From positions 8,848 through 72,847 of the forward strand of contig JAHHQO010000012.1 in the NCBI GenBank assembly GCA_020026335.1: 64,000 nucleotides of DNA, read 5' to 3'. The DNA comes from Alistipes sp. GTDB taxonomy: Bacteria > Bacteroidota > Bacteroidia > Bacteroidales > Rikenellaceae. A program made the translations under genes and the position numbers. Every line of letters starts with the position of its first letter. The first letter of the stretch is position 1. This document shows positions 16,764 to 26,606 of the stretch, piece by piece. The notes beneath the pieces were generated by a model that did no database searches, was not told the DNA's origin, and saw only the letters and a program-made list of their open reading frames with translations.

Positions 16764-19619
16764 ATGAAGAACCCTTTACTATTGAAAATCTTTATGGTTT
16801 TCTTATTGTTCTGTTTTGCGACTTCGGCTGCGGCAAATAGCAAAACCAAGACTACTTTATTTAAAGGTGTTGTCACCACCACGGTGAAGACAACCAAGAA
16901 CGGTGTCACCACTTTGAATAAACAGCCCTTGAGCTATGCTGTCGTATCTCTGCCCGAGGTCGGTGTTGCGACGACGACCGACAATGACGGTCAATTCGAA
17001 ATCAAATCCATTCCGGCAGGTACCTACGTGGTGGAAATCACCACTCTCGGTTACGAGCCGCTCTCACAGAGCATCACCCTGCCCGCCGACCAGCCTTTTA
17101 CCTTCAGCATGCAGGAGACCTCTTTCTATCTGAAGGATGTCGTGGTGTCGGCCGAGTCGAAGAAGACCGGAGCATCGACAGCTTCGAAAATCTCGAAGGC
17201 TGCCATCGACCACATTCAGGCCACCTCATTGGCCGATGTGATGTCACTGCTGCCCGGTGCCGAGACCCGCACCTCCGACGAAATCTCGTTGCAGGGTGCC
17301 AACACCTTCTCCGTGCGTAACGGTTCGAGCTTCGGTACGGCAGTCATCATGGACGGTACGCCCATCTCCAACAACGCCAACATGCAGATGCTCTCCCTGC
17401 CCATGGGTTCATACGCAAGCACCAGCATCGCCACCCCCAACACGGGTATCGATATGCGTTCGATTACCACCAACAACATCGAGTCGGTGGAGGTCATTCG
17501 AGGTATTGCCTCGGCGAAGTATGGCGATATCGAGTCGGGTGCCGTCATCGTCAACAGCAAGGCGGGTAAGATTCCCTTCTCGGTACAGATGGACATCAAC
17601 CCCAATGTCTACATGGCATCGCTCTCCCACGGTCTGAAGTTGGGCAAGGGTAACGGCGTGATGAACTACGGCGCGGACTACACCTTTGCACAGCGCAACA
17701 TCCGCGAGGGCTACGACACCTACAACCGTGTGACCGGTCGTTTGGCCTACTCCAACCGCATCGGCAAGTGGTCGACCAACACCTCGTTCAATCTCTTCTA
17801 CACCAAGGATAAGGGCGAACCCAACCCCGACGATCCCAACGACAAGCGAACCTCCAATCAGCGTGATTTGGGTCTGCGTCTGAACACCAACGGTGCGCTG
17901 CACCTCAACGCCGGCTGGCTGAAGAACATCAACTACGCCCTCTCGGCAGACTACACCAACAAGAAGACCAACTTCTCCGACCTGTGTGTCAATGCCGACT
18001 GGACTTACTCGACCTCGAAGACCGATGGTGCCGTGTTGTCGAGCTTCCCCGGCCGCGACATCTTCCTGGCCGACGGTACGAAGATTACCAACATCGGCGA
18101 GGCTGACCGCAAGGGTCGTGCATGGCGTCTGCCCTCGAGCTACAACGACCACTACGACATCATGGGTAAGGAGCTGAACGTCTTTACACAGCTCTCCGCC
18201 ACCTTCTCGGGCAACCTCGGCGCAACCCGTCACCGCATCATTGTCGGTGGTGACTTCCGCTCGTCGGGCAACCTGGGTCAGGGTAAGATTTTCGACCCCA
18301 TGAATCCTCCCTACCGCAATCTGGGCGAGGACTTCGCCACACAGCGCGAGCGCAGCTTCAAGGAGGTTCCCTTCATGAACCACCTGGGTCTGTTCCTCGA
18401 GGAAAACTTCTCGATGGACATTCTCTCGCGCCGTCTCGACATCTCGGCAGGTGTGCGTTTCGACAAGGTCTTCGGACTCGATGGCGAATTTGCCCCCCGT
18501 ATCAACGCATCGTATGAGCTTATCCCCGACCACCTGAGCATTCGCGGTGGTTACGGTCACACCTACAAAGCTCCCTCGCTGGGCTACCTCTATCCCGATG
18601 ACGCCTACTTCGACATTCTGAACTTCGACAACAGCAACCAGAGCGGTTACACCGATGCCCAGAAATTCCAGATTGCCACCACACGCGTCTTCTCGACCGA
18701 GAATCCCAATCTGAAGATGGCCGAGACCCGCAAGTGGGAGGCCGGCTTCGATTTCAGAATCGGACAGGTGAAGGGTTCGTTTGTCTACTACAACGACCGC
18801 ACCCACAACGGTTACATGATGAGCCGCACGTTCGACACCTTCAAGAGCGTGGATTACATCCGCTATGAGGCTGAAGACCCCGTCAATGAGACCGACCTTC
18901 CCGTCCTCAATCTGGCAGGTTCCGACAAAATCCTGTTGAGCTACCGTATCCCCACCAACTACTCGGCATCGGAGAACAAGGGTATCGAGTTCGACATCGA
19001 CTTCGGCCGTATCGATGCTATCCGCACCTCGTTCGTGCTGAACGGTTCGTTGATAAAGAGCAGGAAATGGGTCAATTACTACACCTTCGGCAACCGTCCG
19101 GGTGGCACTTCGGTCGAGGAGCGTTATCCCCACATGGGTGTCTTCGAGCCGGGCAACACCGCCAACCACTACTCGCGTACATCGACCAACCTGAGAATCA
19201 CCCACAACATTCCCCGCGTAGGTTTCATCGTCACTCTCACCGCCAGCGTCACATGGCGTGAGCACAGCTACGAATCGTTCCGCAACGACTCTATCCCCGT
19301 GAAGTACATCTCTCGTCTGGACGGCAAGGTCTATGACTTCGACCCCTCGCGTATCGACGAGCCGGAGTTCCAGCGTATCGACATGCGCCCCGCACTCAAC
19401 GACCGCCGTCTGATTCGCGAAGGTGCCATGCCTGCCGTTCTGTGTATGAACATCAACGTGACCAAGGAAATCCGCGACTTCATGCGTATCTCCTTCTTCG
19501 CCAACAACATGTTCCGCAGCACCCCCATTTGGGAGAGCACCAAGAATCCGGGGACCTACCGCAGAAGAAATGCCAACACGTTCTTCTTCGGTGCGGCACT
19601 TTCGATGAAAATTAAATAA
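16764..19619 (+). CDS. TonB-dependent receptor with N-terminal carboxypeptidase-like domain
   Basis: Outer-membrane receptor of 951 aa that imports a ligand using TonB energy. A signal peptide (MKNPLLLKIFMVFLLFCFAT, cleavage near residue 25) is followed by a CarboxypepD_reg-like domain (about 30-125; TTDNDGQFEIKSIPAGTYVVE). The plug domain (about 130-260) has VMDGTPI-like and VEVIRGIASAKYGDIESGAV motifs, and a beta barrel ends in FFFGAALSMKIK. It is a stand-alone type receptor: no SusD homologue follows, and the long SusC N-terminal features are missing. The next gene's ATG is 20 nt downstream. The ligand is unknown. Confidence 0.93.
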   Translation: MKNPLLLKIFMVFLLFCFATSAAANSKTKTTLFKGVVTTTVKTTKNGVTTLNKQPLSYAVVSLPEVGVATTTDNDGQFEIKSIPAGTYVVEITTLGYEPLSQSITLPADQPFTFSMQETSFYLKDVVVSAESKKTGASTASKISKAAIDHIQATSLADVMSLLPGAETRTSDEISLQGANTFSVRNGSSFGTAVIMDGTPISNNANMQMLSLPMGSYASTSIATPNTGIDMRSITTNNIESVEVIRGIASAKYGDIESGAVIVNSKAGKIPFSVQMDINPNVYMASLSHGLKLGKGNGVMNYGADYTFAQRNIREGYDTYNRVTGRLAYSNRIGKWSTNTSFNLFYTKDKGEPNPDDPNDKRTSNQRDLGLRLNTNGALHLNAGWLKNINYALSADYTNKKTNFSDLCVNADWTYSTSKTDGAVLSSFPGRDIFLADGTKITNIGEADRKGRAWRLPSSYNDHYDIMGKELNVFTQLSATFSGNLGATRHRIIVGGDFRSSGNLGQGKIFDPMNPPYRNLGEDFATQRERSFKEVPFMNHLGLFLEENFSMDILSRRLDISAGVRFDKVFGLDGEFAPRINASYELIPDHLSIRGGYGHTYKAPSLGYLYPDDAYFDILNFDNSNQSGYTDAQKFQIATTRVFSTENPNLKMAETRKWEAGFDFRIGQVKGSFVYYNDRTHNGYMMSRTFDTFKSVDYIRYEAEDPVNETDLPVLNLAGSDKILLSYRIPTNYSASENKGIEFDIDFGRIDAIRTSFVLNGSLIKSRKWVNYYTFGNRPGGTSVEERYPHMGVFEPGNTANHYSRTSTNLRITHNIPRVGFIVTLTASVTWREHSYESFRNDSIPVKYISRLDGKVYDFDPSRIDEPEFQRIDMRPALNDRRLIREGAMPAVLCMNINVTKEIRDFMRISFFANNMFRSTPIWESTKNPGTYRRRNANTFFFGAALSMKIK

Positions 19620-19639
19620 TGCTAAACCACGATTATTCC

Positions 19640-20944
19640 ATGAAAAAAACATACTCATTGCTTCTCGGCATTGTGGCATCATCGCTGACGTTCACCTCGT
19701 GTGTGGAGATGATGGAAAATGCCGACGATGCACAGATTGTCAAGCCGATTAATGTATCGATAAAGGTCAATGCCGTCACCGGATTTGTAGATATCGACGG
19801 CAACGGCACCCCCGACCCCGATTTCAAACCCCACGGACTCAAAGTACGCTTTGTGAACTACGATGAGGACAGCGTTGTGGAGACCCAGACCGATGAGAAC
19901 GGTATCGCCACGGCAGATGTCGTTCCGGGCAACTACACCATCTCCGTGACGGGACGCACCGAAAACGACGGCATCGTCTACTACCTCAACGGTGCGCTGA
20001 AGAACAAACCCCTGATGAAGGATGTCACCCCCGAACAGGCAGCCGCTTCGCAGGATTACTCGCTCGCCATTCGTCCTTCGCGAGTAGGTCCGTTGTGCTT
20101 CCGCGAGATTTTCTACGCCGGCAGTCCGGGTTTCTACTTCCGCAATCAGTTCTATGAGATTTACAACAACGGTGACGAGGTTTACTACCTCGACCACCTC
20201 TGCTTCGCACAGCTCGAACCCGGCACCCCCACCGCCACACCTCCCCAGTGGCCCGACGAGGACGGCAAGAACAACTACGTCTATGGTTGCGTGGTATGGC
20301 AGTTCCCCGGCACAGGCAAGGACTACCCTCTCCAGCCGGGCGAGTCGGTCATCATCGCACAGGAGGGTGCCGACCACACCAAGAATCAGGGTCGCACGGG
20401 CGAATATGCACTGATGGACAACTCGAAGGTGGAATTTGAGGCATGGTCGGGCAACCCCCAGCGTCAGAACCCCGATGTACCCGATTTGAAATATGTCTTT
20501 TGGTCGGGCAGAGTGAACAAGACACAGTGGCTGACCTCGGTATTCGGCAGTGCATTCTGTCTCTACCAGCCGGGACGCGACCTCACTTTTGAGGACAAAT
20601 CCTACTGGATATTGGGCGAGACCACCCAGCACAAGGTGGGCAACACCATCGAGTTCGCACGTATTCCCGCCGCACAGATTATCGACGGTGTGGAGCTGCT
20701 GGGCACTTCCTCGGAGTTGAACAAGAAGCGTATCCCCGGCTTTGTCGATGCGGGAGCCGCTTCGGTAGGTGCCACCTACAACAACATGAGCGTATCGCGC
20801 AAGAAGATTGACGAACGCCCCGACGGTTCACCCATTTATCAGGACACCAACGACTCGTCATACGACTTCGAAGCCTTAACACCGCCCGCACATCGCCGCG
20901 ACGGCATCAAGACTCCTGCGTGGAGCTGGTCCATGAACAAGTAA
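19640..20944 (+). CDS. DUF4876-like surface lipoprotein
   Basis: 434 aa from the ATG at 19640. An ATG at 19619 overlapping the receptor stop would add seven residues before the signal peptide, so the later start is preferred. The N-terminus MKKTYSLLLGIVASSLTFTSC is a lipoprotein signal with the lipid cysteine at position 21. A prealbumin-like domain follows (DENGIATADVVPGNYTISV, about 70-100), then a domain containing FREIFYAGSPGFYFRNQFYE and IYNNGDEVYYLDHLCFA that I recognise as DUF4876. The role is unknown; position directly behind a TonB-dependent receptor suggests a surface partner that binds or presents the ligand. Confidence 0.8.
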   Translation: MKKTYSLLLGIVASSLTFTSCVEMMENADDAQIVKPINVSIKVNAVTGFVDIDGNGTPDPDFKPHGLKVRFVNYDEDSVVETQTDENGIATADVVPGNYTISVTGRTENDGIVYYLNGALKNKPLMKDVTPEQAAASQDYSLAIRPSRVGPLCFREIFYAGSPGFYFRNQFYEIYNNGDEVYYLDHLCFAQLEPGTPTATPPQWPDEDGKNNYVYGCVVWQFPGTGKDYPLQPGESVIIAQEGADHTKNQGRTGEYALMDNSKVEFEAWSGNPQRQNPDVPDLKYVFWSGRVNKTQWLTSVFGSAFCLYQPGRDLTFEDKSYWILGETTQHKVGNTIEFARIPAAQIIDGVELLGTSSELNKKRIPGFVDAGAASVGATYNNMSVSRKKIDERPDGSPIYQDTNDSSYDFEALTPPAHRRDGIKTPAWSWSMNK

Positions 20945-20951
20945 TTCTAAA

Positions 20952-22577
20952 ATGAAGATGATTATGATTCGATACGAATATTTTAAATTGGCAGCGACGT
21001 CTCTCTTGTTCTTGTCGATGGTTGCAGGTGCCGATGCCCAAAATCGTACGACAGACAAAGAGGAAATCAATATGACGGCGACCGTTCAGCGTCTGAAGTT
21101 GGACAACCTCCACTTCACCCACTCGGAGAACGCCGCCGACATCCAACTCGATGATATCAACTATTACAGCACCGTGGAACTGGCCTTCGAGCGCGAGAAA
21201 GGTTCGCTCAAGCGCGTGCAGTCGGGTGCCGACAACACCACTTACAGCTTTGCCACCGAGGGTGGCGGTCGTCTGAAGGGTTTGAAGGGTGCCTACATCT
21301 GGGGACGCTTCTCCTACGACCGCACCAATGTGGGTGACGCCGAATACAACGCCTCGTTGTTCGACCCCCTGCGCGGTACGCCCTTCTACATCGCCGACAC
21401 CCACAAGAGCGACTGGATTAACCAGCTCTTCGACATGGAGGTGAAGGCTGCATCGCCCAAACTGTGGAACCACCTGATTGTGGGTATGAGCATCGGCTAT
21501 CAGAACGGACAGGCTGCCAAGCAGCTCGACCCCCGACCACTGGTCAATCTCTCGAAGTTTGAGATTCGTCCCGGTGCTACGGTGACCATCGGCGAGAAAC
21601 ACTCTCTGGGTGCCTACTACCGCTACTGGTCGCGCCGTGAGGACGGCAGTGCCTCGAACAGCATCCCACAGGTCAATCAGCCGGTCTACATCATGAACTT
21701 CCCCGGTTTCTTCATCTCGACCGAAATCGGCGGTCAAAATAGCGATGGCACCCGTATCTACAACTCGAACTGCATGGGCGTAGGTGGTCAGTACACCTTC
21801 CGCACCGAGGGTTTCGAGGTGATGCTCGAGGGCGACTACCTGCACAACGTGGAGGACGTCACCGACAGCTTTACCTTCACCCCCAAGATGGTCGGCACAA
21901 CGGCCGATGACCGCTACTCGGTAGACCTCCACGTGAAGTACAGCCCCTCGGAGAAGGGTACTTTCTATCTCGATGCAGGCTATGCCAACCGCAGCATCGA
22001 CGGTATTCAGTATGTACAGGAGTTCGACAACTCGTTCGAGGTCGGCAAGTGGATTATCAAGTCGAAGAGCATTCGCTCGAATTCGACCATCAGCGGCTTC
22101 AACGGCAAGTTGCAGTACGTGCGCACCACACGCGGCAATGCCTACAACTGGATGGCAGGCGTAGGTCTTCAGACCGAGAAGATGGAGGACATCTACTACT
22201 TCCCCCACAGCACACAGATGGTCAAGAACCTCACCGTGAATCTCTTTGGTCGCAAGAATTTCGCCATCTCGCCGCGTCATTCGCTGCTCACCGAGTTGCG
22301 CATGGCCTTCAAGAGCAATAGCGACAACGCCATCGACTACCGCGGCAGCAAGGCCGACACGGAGTGCTACAAGCAGTTCACCCTGCGCGACTTTTACAGC
22401 ATGGGTACGGGTTATTCGTCCTTCGGTGGCGAGCTGACCTATGCCTACCAGCGTATCTTCGGTGGCCGCGGTTCGCTCTTTGTGAGCGCACAGGCCGACT
22501 ACTTCAAGGCTTCGGACCACAAAGACCTCTTCGAGGATCGTCTTTGGGCAGGTTTCAAGGTGGGTCTGTTGTTCTAA
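20952..22577 (+). CDS. Outer-membrane beta-barrel protein, DUF6850-like
   Basis: 541 aa, 7 nt after the lipoprotein gene. It has a signal peptide (LAATSLLFLSMVAGADAQ) and then many alternating strands, ending in LWAGFKVGLLF with a terminal aromatic residue. The regular pattern of paired strands such as GTFYLDAGYANRSI and LGAYYRYWSRR indicates a barrel of roughly 14-18 strands. The family name is from memory of the DUF4876/DUF6850 gene pair and should be treated as probable. It may be a second pore or a docking barrel for the locus. Confidence 0.68.
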   Translation: MKMIMIRYEYFKLAATSLLFLSMVAGADAQNRTTDKEEINMTATVQRLKLDNLHFTHSENAADIQLDDINYYSTVELAFEREKGSLKRVQSGADNTTYSFATEGGGRLKGLKGAYIWGRFSYDRTNVGDAEYNASLFDPLRGTPFYIADTHKSDWINQLFDMEVKAASPKLWNHLIVGMSIGYQNGQAAKQLDPRPLVNLSKFEIRPGATVTIGEKHSLGAYYRYWSRREDGSASNSIPQVNQPVYIMNFPGFFISTEIGGQNSDGTRIYNSNCMGVGGQYTFRTEGFEVMLEGDYLHNVEDVTDSFTFTPKMVGTTADDRYSVDLHVKYSPSEKGTFYLDAGYANRSIDGIQYVQEFDNSFEVGKWIIKSKSIRSNSTISGFNGKLQYVRTTRGNAYNWMAGVGLQTEKMEDIYYFPHSTQMVKNLTVNLFGRKNFAISPRHSLLTELRMAFKSNSDNAIDYRGSKADTECYKQFTLRDFYSMGTGYSSFGGELTYAYQRIFGGRGSLFVSAQADYFKASDHKDLFEDRLWAGFKVGLLF

Positions 22578-22619
22578 GGCGCAAAGCACACAACATAACA
22601 ATCACTTAAACAAACACGT

Positions 22620-24806
22620 ATGAAAAAACTGACAGCTTTTTTGTTGGCGGCAATGCTTCCCGCAATGCTCTACGCCAACCCCGAAATCAGAAAGCCTAAA
22701 ATCAAGAGTGCCACCACCTTTGCCGTAGTGGTTGACAGCCGCAGCTATGCTGAAGCCAAGGCCGAAATCAACGCCTACTGCGATGTACTGGAAGAGGAGC
22801 AGCTCGGCACCTATCTGCTGGTCGACGAGTGGGCATCGCCCGATGTCGTCCGCGAGCAGCTCATTCGTCTGGCAGGCGAGCGTACCCCTCTGGAAGGTGC
22901 GGTCTTCATCGGCAACATTCCCATTGCGATGGTGCGCGATGCCCAGCATCTGACTTCGGCCTTCAAGATGAACCAGGCCAACGATTGGAAGGAGTCTTCG
23001 GTTCCTTCCGACCGCTTCTACGATGACTTCGACATGAAGTTCGAGTTCCTGAAGCAGGACGCCGACAACGCCGCCTACTTCTACTACTCGCTCTCTCCCG
23101 AATCGACACAGCACATCGCTTCGGACATCTACACGGCACGTATCCGTCCGCCCCACCGCGAGGGGGTGGACAGCTACGAACTGCTGCGCAACTACCTGCG
23201 TAAGGTGGTGAAGGCACACCGCGAGCAGAACGCTCTGGACAATATGTTCGTCTTCCGCGGTCACGGCTACAACTCCGAGTCGTTGGACGCATGGTCGGGC
23301 GAGCAGAAGGCCATGAAGGAGCAGCTGCCCCGATTGTTCATGACCGGCAACAAGATGCATTTCTACAACTACGACACCCGTTGGCCGATGAAGCCCTACC
23401 TCTTGGAGTGCATGGAGCAGCCCGGTGTCGATATTGCGTTGTGCCACCACCACGGTGCGCCCGACACCCAGTACATCAACGGCTACCCCAACACCTCGGA
23501 GATACCCGCCAGCATCGACAATGTGAAGCGTTACCTGCGCAGCAAGCTCTACGATGCCGACAATTATGAGGAGGCAAAGGCCTACTTCATGAAGCGTCTG
23601 GGCGTGAGCGAGGAGTGGTGCGAGGTGTCGGATTCGTTGCGCGTGGCTGACTCGATTTACAACTACGCCCTCGACATCCACATCGAGGAGCTGCACAACC
23701 GCAAGCTCAACCCCCGTTTTGTCATCTTCGATGCCTGCTACAACGGTTCGTTCCACCTCGACGACTGCATCGCTTCGAGCTACATCTTCTCGGAGGGTGA
23801 TGCCGTCATCACACAGGCCAACTCAGTCAATGCCCTTCAGGACAAGTGGCCCGACCGCTACATGGGTCTGCTGGACTGCGGTGTGAGAGTCGGTCAGTGG
23901 GGACGCCACGTCCACTATCTGGAGACCCATCTCATCGGTGACCCCACCTATCGTTTCACCAACCGCTCGATGAAGGGCGTGGACTTTGGTCGCGACATGG
24001 TGACCCGTCACAACGATGTGAAATACTGGTTGAAGTATGTCGATGACAAATACCCCGTGGACATCGAGAGCATGGCACTCCGCCGTCTGAGCGAGTGCGG
24101 CTATGTAAAACTCAACGACCTGCTCTACGAGCGCAGCATCAACTCGCAGTACGCCAACGTGCGTCTCGAGGCACTGACCCTGCTCAGCACCAAGCACTCG
24201 CCCCTCTTTATCGAGGCACTCAAAATCGCGGTGAAAGACTCCTACGAGCTGATTCGCCGTCTGGGTACTTCGTGGCTCAGCAACTGCGGTAACGATGAGC
24301 TGATTCCCGCTGCCGCGGAGGTGATGACCGAGGATTTCCTCTCGAAGCGCGTCTATTTCCAGCTGGACAAAACCATGAGTTTCTTCGAGCCGGATAAGAC
24401 CATCGCAGTTCTCAAGGAGGCATTTGCCGCCAAACCCTACCTCTACAAGGGTGACGAGCGTCTGGCATTCGCCATTCGCGGTATCGAGAACCAGAAGGAG
24501 CGTTTCACGGAGAAGTTCGAGAATGTCGGCAACAAGGAGATTCCCATGAAGAGCCGCATGAGAGAGATTACCTACTTCCGCAACTACCGCCACCACAACT
24601 GCGTTCCCGCGCTGATTAAGGTTGCCGAGGGTGCGGAGTATGAGGAGAGTCTGCGTGTGGCAGCTGTCGAGGCTCTGGGCTGGTTCTACAACTCATGGCA
24701 GCGTCCCACCATCGAGCAGATGTGCGAGCGCATGGCCAAGAATGAGAAGTCGGAAGCCCTCCGCAAAGAGGCCGTCAAGACTTTCAATCGTCTGAAGGCT
24801 TACTAA
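22620..24806 (+). CDS. Caspase/gingipain-fold (C25-like) cysteine peptidase homologue with HEAT-like repeats
   Basis: 728 aa with signal peptide MKKLTAFLLAAMLPAMLYA. Residues about 35-470 resemble the C25 (gingipain) clan CD fold: an alpha/beta core starting ATTFAVVVDSRSY, a strand with GHG (H215), another ending CHHHGAP (H276-H278), and the nucleophile-like strand VIFDACYNGSF with C373. C373 aligns with the gingipain ACVNGDF cysteine. From about residue 500 to the end the protein is a run of helical pairs typical of HEAT repeats (RLEALTLLSTKHSPLFIEAL, RVAAVEALGWFYNSW). No C-terminal Por-secretion tail is evident, so it may stay periplasmic or be exported by an operon partner. Activity is inferred, not shown. 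Confidence 0.72.
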   Translation: MKKLTAFLLAAMLPAMLYANPEIRKPKIKSATTFAVVVDSRSYAEAKAEINAYCDVLEEEQLGTYLLVDEWASPDVVREQLIRLAGERTPLEGAVFIGNIPIAMVRDAQHLTSAFKMNQANDWKESSVPSDRFYDDFDMKFEFLKQDADNAAYFYYSLSPESTQHIASDIYTARIRPPHREGVDSYELLRNYLRKVVKAHREQNALDNMFVFRGHGYNSESLDAWSGEQKAMKEQLPRLFMTGNKMHFYNYDTRWPMKPYLLECMEQPGVDIALCHHHGAPDTQYINGYPNTSEIPASIDNVKRYLRSKLYDADNYEEAKAYFMKRLGVSEEWCEVSDSLRVADSIYNYALDIHIEELHNRKLNPRFVIFDACYNGSFHLDDCIASSYIFSEGDAVITQANSVNALQDKWPDRYMGLLDCGVRVGQWGRHVHYLETHLIGDPTYRFTNRSMKGVDFGRDMVTRHNDVKYWLKYVDDKYPVDIESMALRRLSECGYVKLNDLLYERSINSQYANVRLEALTLLSTKHSPLFIEALKIAVKDSYELIRRLGTSWLSNCGNDELIPAAAEVMTEDFLSKRVYFQLDKTMSFFEPDKTIAVLKEAFAAKPYLYKGDERLAFAIRGIENQKERFTEKFENVGNKEIPMKSRMREITYFRNYRHHNCVPALIKVAEGAEYEESLRVAAVEALGWFYNSWQRPTIEQMCERMAKNEKSEALRKEAVKTFNRLKAY

Positions 24807-24824
24807 ATCGCCTGTAAATTCGAG

Positions 24825-24858
24825 GAGCGGATATGGTTGCATATCCGCTCTTTTTTTT
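24825..24858 (+). terminator. Terminator of the receptor-lipoprotein-barrel-peptidase operon
   Basis: GAGCGGATAT (24825-24834) pairs perfectly with ATATCCGCTC (24841-24850) over a 6-nt loop, followed by eight T residues. Confidence 0.92.
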
Positions 24859-25003
24859 GTGGCCGTACGTAAGGGGAAGGTGTCTGGCGCGAGGAAATTA
24901 TCAGGCACTGACGAGACGATATGAGCAGACACCGCCCCTCAAAACGCACAACAGCCCACGAACTCCGAAGCGCACCCCGAACAAAAAACCGCCCCTCGGA
25001 TAC

Positions 25004-25040
25004 AAAAAAATGTCGGCAGGAAACAAATTCCTGCCGACAT
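25004..25040 (-). terminator. Terminator of the coiled-coil lipoprotein gene
   Basis: Arms 25010-25022 and 25028-25040 form a 13-bp perfect stem with a 5-nt loop. The A-run 25004-25010 supplies the U-tract on the minus strand. Confidence 0.88.
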
Positions 25041-25107
25041 TTCTATTTGCTGTCATGCGGAGAAGCGCACCCTCAAAGGTTCGCCCCTCGCCGTATTTCG
25101 ATAGCGA

Positions 25108-25989
25108 CTATTTGTAGCTGACAACCAGCTTCTTCGACGACTCCCAGAACTTCTCGGGGTTCTCAATCACCAGCTTGATGACCACCTTCTTGTCGTTGGT
25201 AATCAGCTTATACGAATCCGAAGGATGGCTGCTCACCACGGTGACCTTCTTGTGACCGATGGGAATCTCGTTGAGCATACGCGAATCTGCCTTGGTGAAG
25301 CTATCCACCGAGGTGTTGCGTCCCATCTTGAGCGAACGGCCGATGAAACCCTCCTTATTGACAATCTGCGCACCGCACAGCTCCTTCTCGGTGCCGACGA
25401 TGTAATATACCGTGTTGAGTTTGTTCTCCAACTCCTCCTTCGCCACGTGGAGGTTCTCCACCTCGGTCTCCAGAATGGGTACCTGCTCATTGAGGAACTT
25501 CAACTCGTCGTCCTTCTCGGACATCTCCTTGCGCAGCGACTCAATCTCGGTACGCTTGTTCTCCACATCGCTGTTGAGCGATGCAATCATCTTCTCCAGA
25601 CCGTCAATCTTCAGATTGGCCTTGCGCAACTGTGCGGCATAACGCTTCAGCGAGGAGAGTTTCTTGTTGTTGTCCTGCAAAAGACGGTCGATGGCCTCGA
25701 TGTCCTTGTTAATCTGCTCCACGGGACGAGCACCACCCTCGGGGGCATCGGCTACGGCAATCATATTCTCGCGCTTCTTGATGAGCGACAGATTGTCGGA
25801 AATAGCGTTGATGTCATCGAAAACAGCCTTAATCAACTGCTCCTTCTGCTCGACAACAGCCGCCAGCGAGTCACGCTCGGTAGTCACCTGCTGCATCTGT
25901 TTTTCGCGCTCGGCCTTCTTCTGACCACACGATACGAACAATATGATGGTCAGCAGTGCCACCCAAAAACCATACCTTCTCATAATCAT
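25108..25989 (-). CDS. Coiled-coil lipoprotein of unknown function
   Basis: 293 aa. The signal MRRYGFWVALLTIILFVSC ends in a lipobox (lipid cysteine C21). Residues about 25-195 are an almost unbroken coiled coil rich in E, K and L heptads, with a short non-helical gap near DAPEGGARP. A compact C-terminal domain (about 195-293; VYYIVGTEKELCGAQIVNKEG) follows. Similar Bacteroidales proteins are sometimes named Cbp1-type adhesins, a label I cannot test here. ATG codons at 25989 and 25983 are both possible starts. It is a single gene with its own terminator, back to back with the DIP1984-family gene. Confidence 0.72.
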   Translation of the reverse strand: MIMRRYGFWVALLTIILFVSCGQKKAEREKQMQQVTTERDSLAAVVEQKEQLIKAVFDDINAISDNLSLIKKRENMIAVADAPEGGARPVEQINKDIEAIDRLLQDNNKKLSSLKRYAAQLRKANLKIDGLEKMIASLNSDVENKRTEIESLRKEMSEKDDELKFLNEQVPILETEVENLHVAKEELENKLNTVYYIVGTEKELCGAQIVNKEGFIGRSLKMGRNTSVDSFTKADSRMLNEIPIGHKKVTVVSSHPSDSYKLITNDKKVVIKLVIENPEKFWESSKKLVVSYK

Positions 25990-26153
25990 CTGTTTATAAT
26001 TTTGTTATGGCGCAAATATAATTAATAAATACAGATATTGTACACCCACAGCCCCCCAAGCGATGCAGAAACCGCAAAATATGTTTCTCAAGCCCGAAAA
26101 TTTTGATTATCTTTCGCAATACAAGGCGTCGAATCAATAAAAAACACGATACT

Positions 26154-26606
26154 ATGAAGTTAGCAGAAGCACTGAGCCTGAGAGCCGACCTGCAAAAACG
26201 CATCTCGCAGCTCGAGGAGCGAATCAAGAGCAATGTAAGAATTCAGGAGGGCGAAGACCCCGCAGAAGATCCCGATGATTTGTTCCGCGAGTTGAACACC
26301 GCGCTCAAACAATTGGAGGATTTGATTTTCAGAATCAACCTCACCAACATGGAGACCACCTCCGAGGGAGAGGTGCTGACCGCCATCATCGCACGCAAGG
26401 ACACCCTTGCCCTGCGTATCTCGGTGTTGAGAAATGTCCTCAGCGAGGCAGCCGGTGCCAACAACCGCTACTCGATGAACGAAATCCGCTACGTACGCAC
26501 CATCAATGTGGCGGAGTTGCAGAAATATGTCGATGACCTGTCGCACTCGTTGCGAGAGCTGGACGTGAGACTCCAGCAGGCCAACTGGAGCACCGACCTG
26601 TTGTAG
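26154..26606 (+). CDS. DIP1984 family protein
   Basis: 150 aa from the ATG at 26154; the in-frame ATG at 26103 would add 17 residues that do not fit the family. MKLAEALSLRADLQKRISQL is the characteristic N-terminus, followed by NVRIQEGEDPAEDP and an all-helical remainder (INLTNMETTSEGEVLTAIIARKD). The family is small, cytoplasmic, alpha-helical and of unknown role, sometimes called septicolysin-like without functional proof. The stop codon lies inside a perfect GCAA-loop hairpin and next to the -33 element of the following RNA promoter. Confidence 0.85.
   Translation: MKLAEALSLRADLQKRISQLEERIKSNVRIQEGEDPAEDPDDLFRELNTALKQLEDLIFRINLTNMETTSEGEVLTAIIARKDTLALRISVLRNVLSEAAGANNRYSMNEIRYVRTINVAELQKYVDDLSHSLRELDVRLQQANWSTDLL

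Noticed and set aside
17409..19682. 757-codon open frame opposite the TonB-dependent receptor
   Set aside because: The receptor has clear signal peptide, plug and barrel features; the antisense frame has none and arises from GC-rich codon bias.
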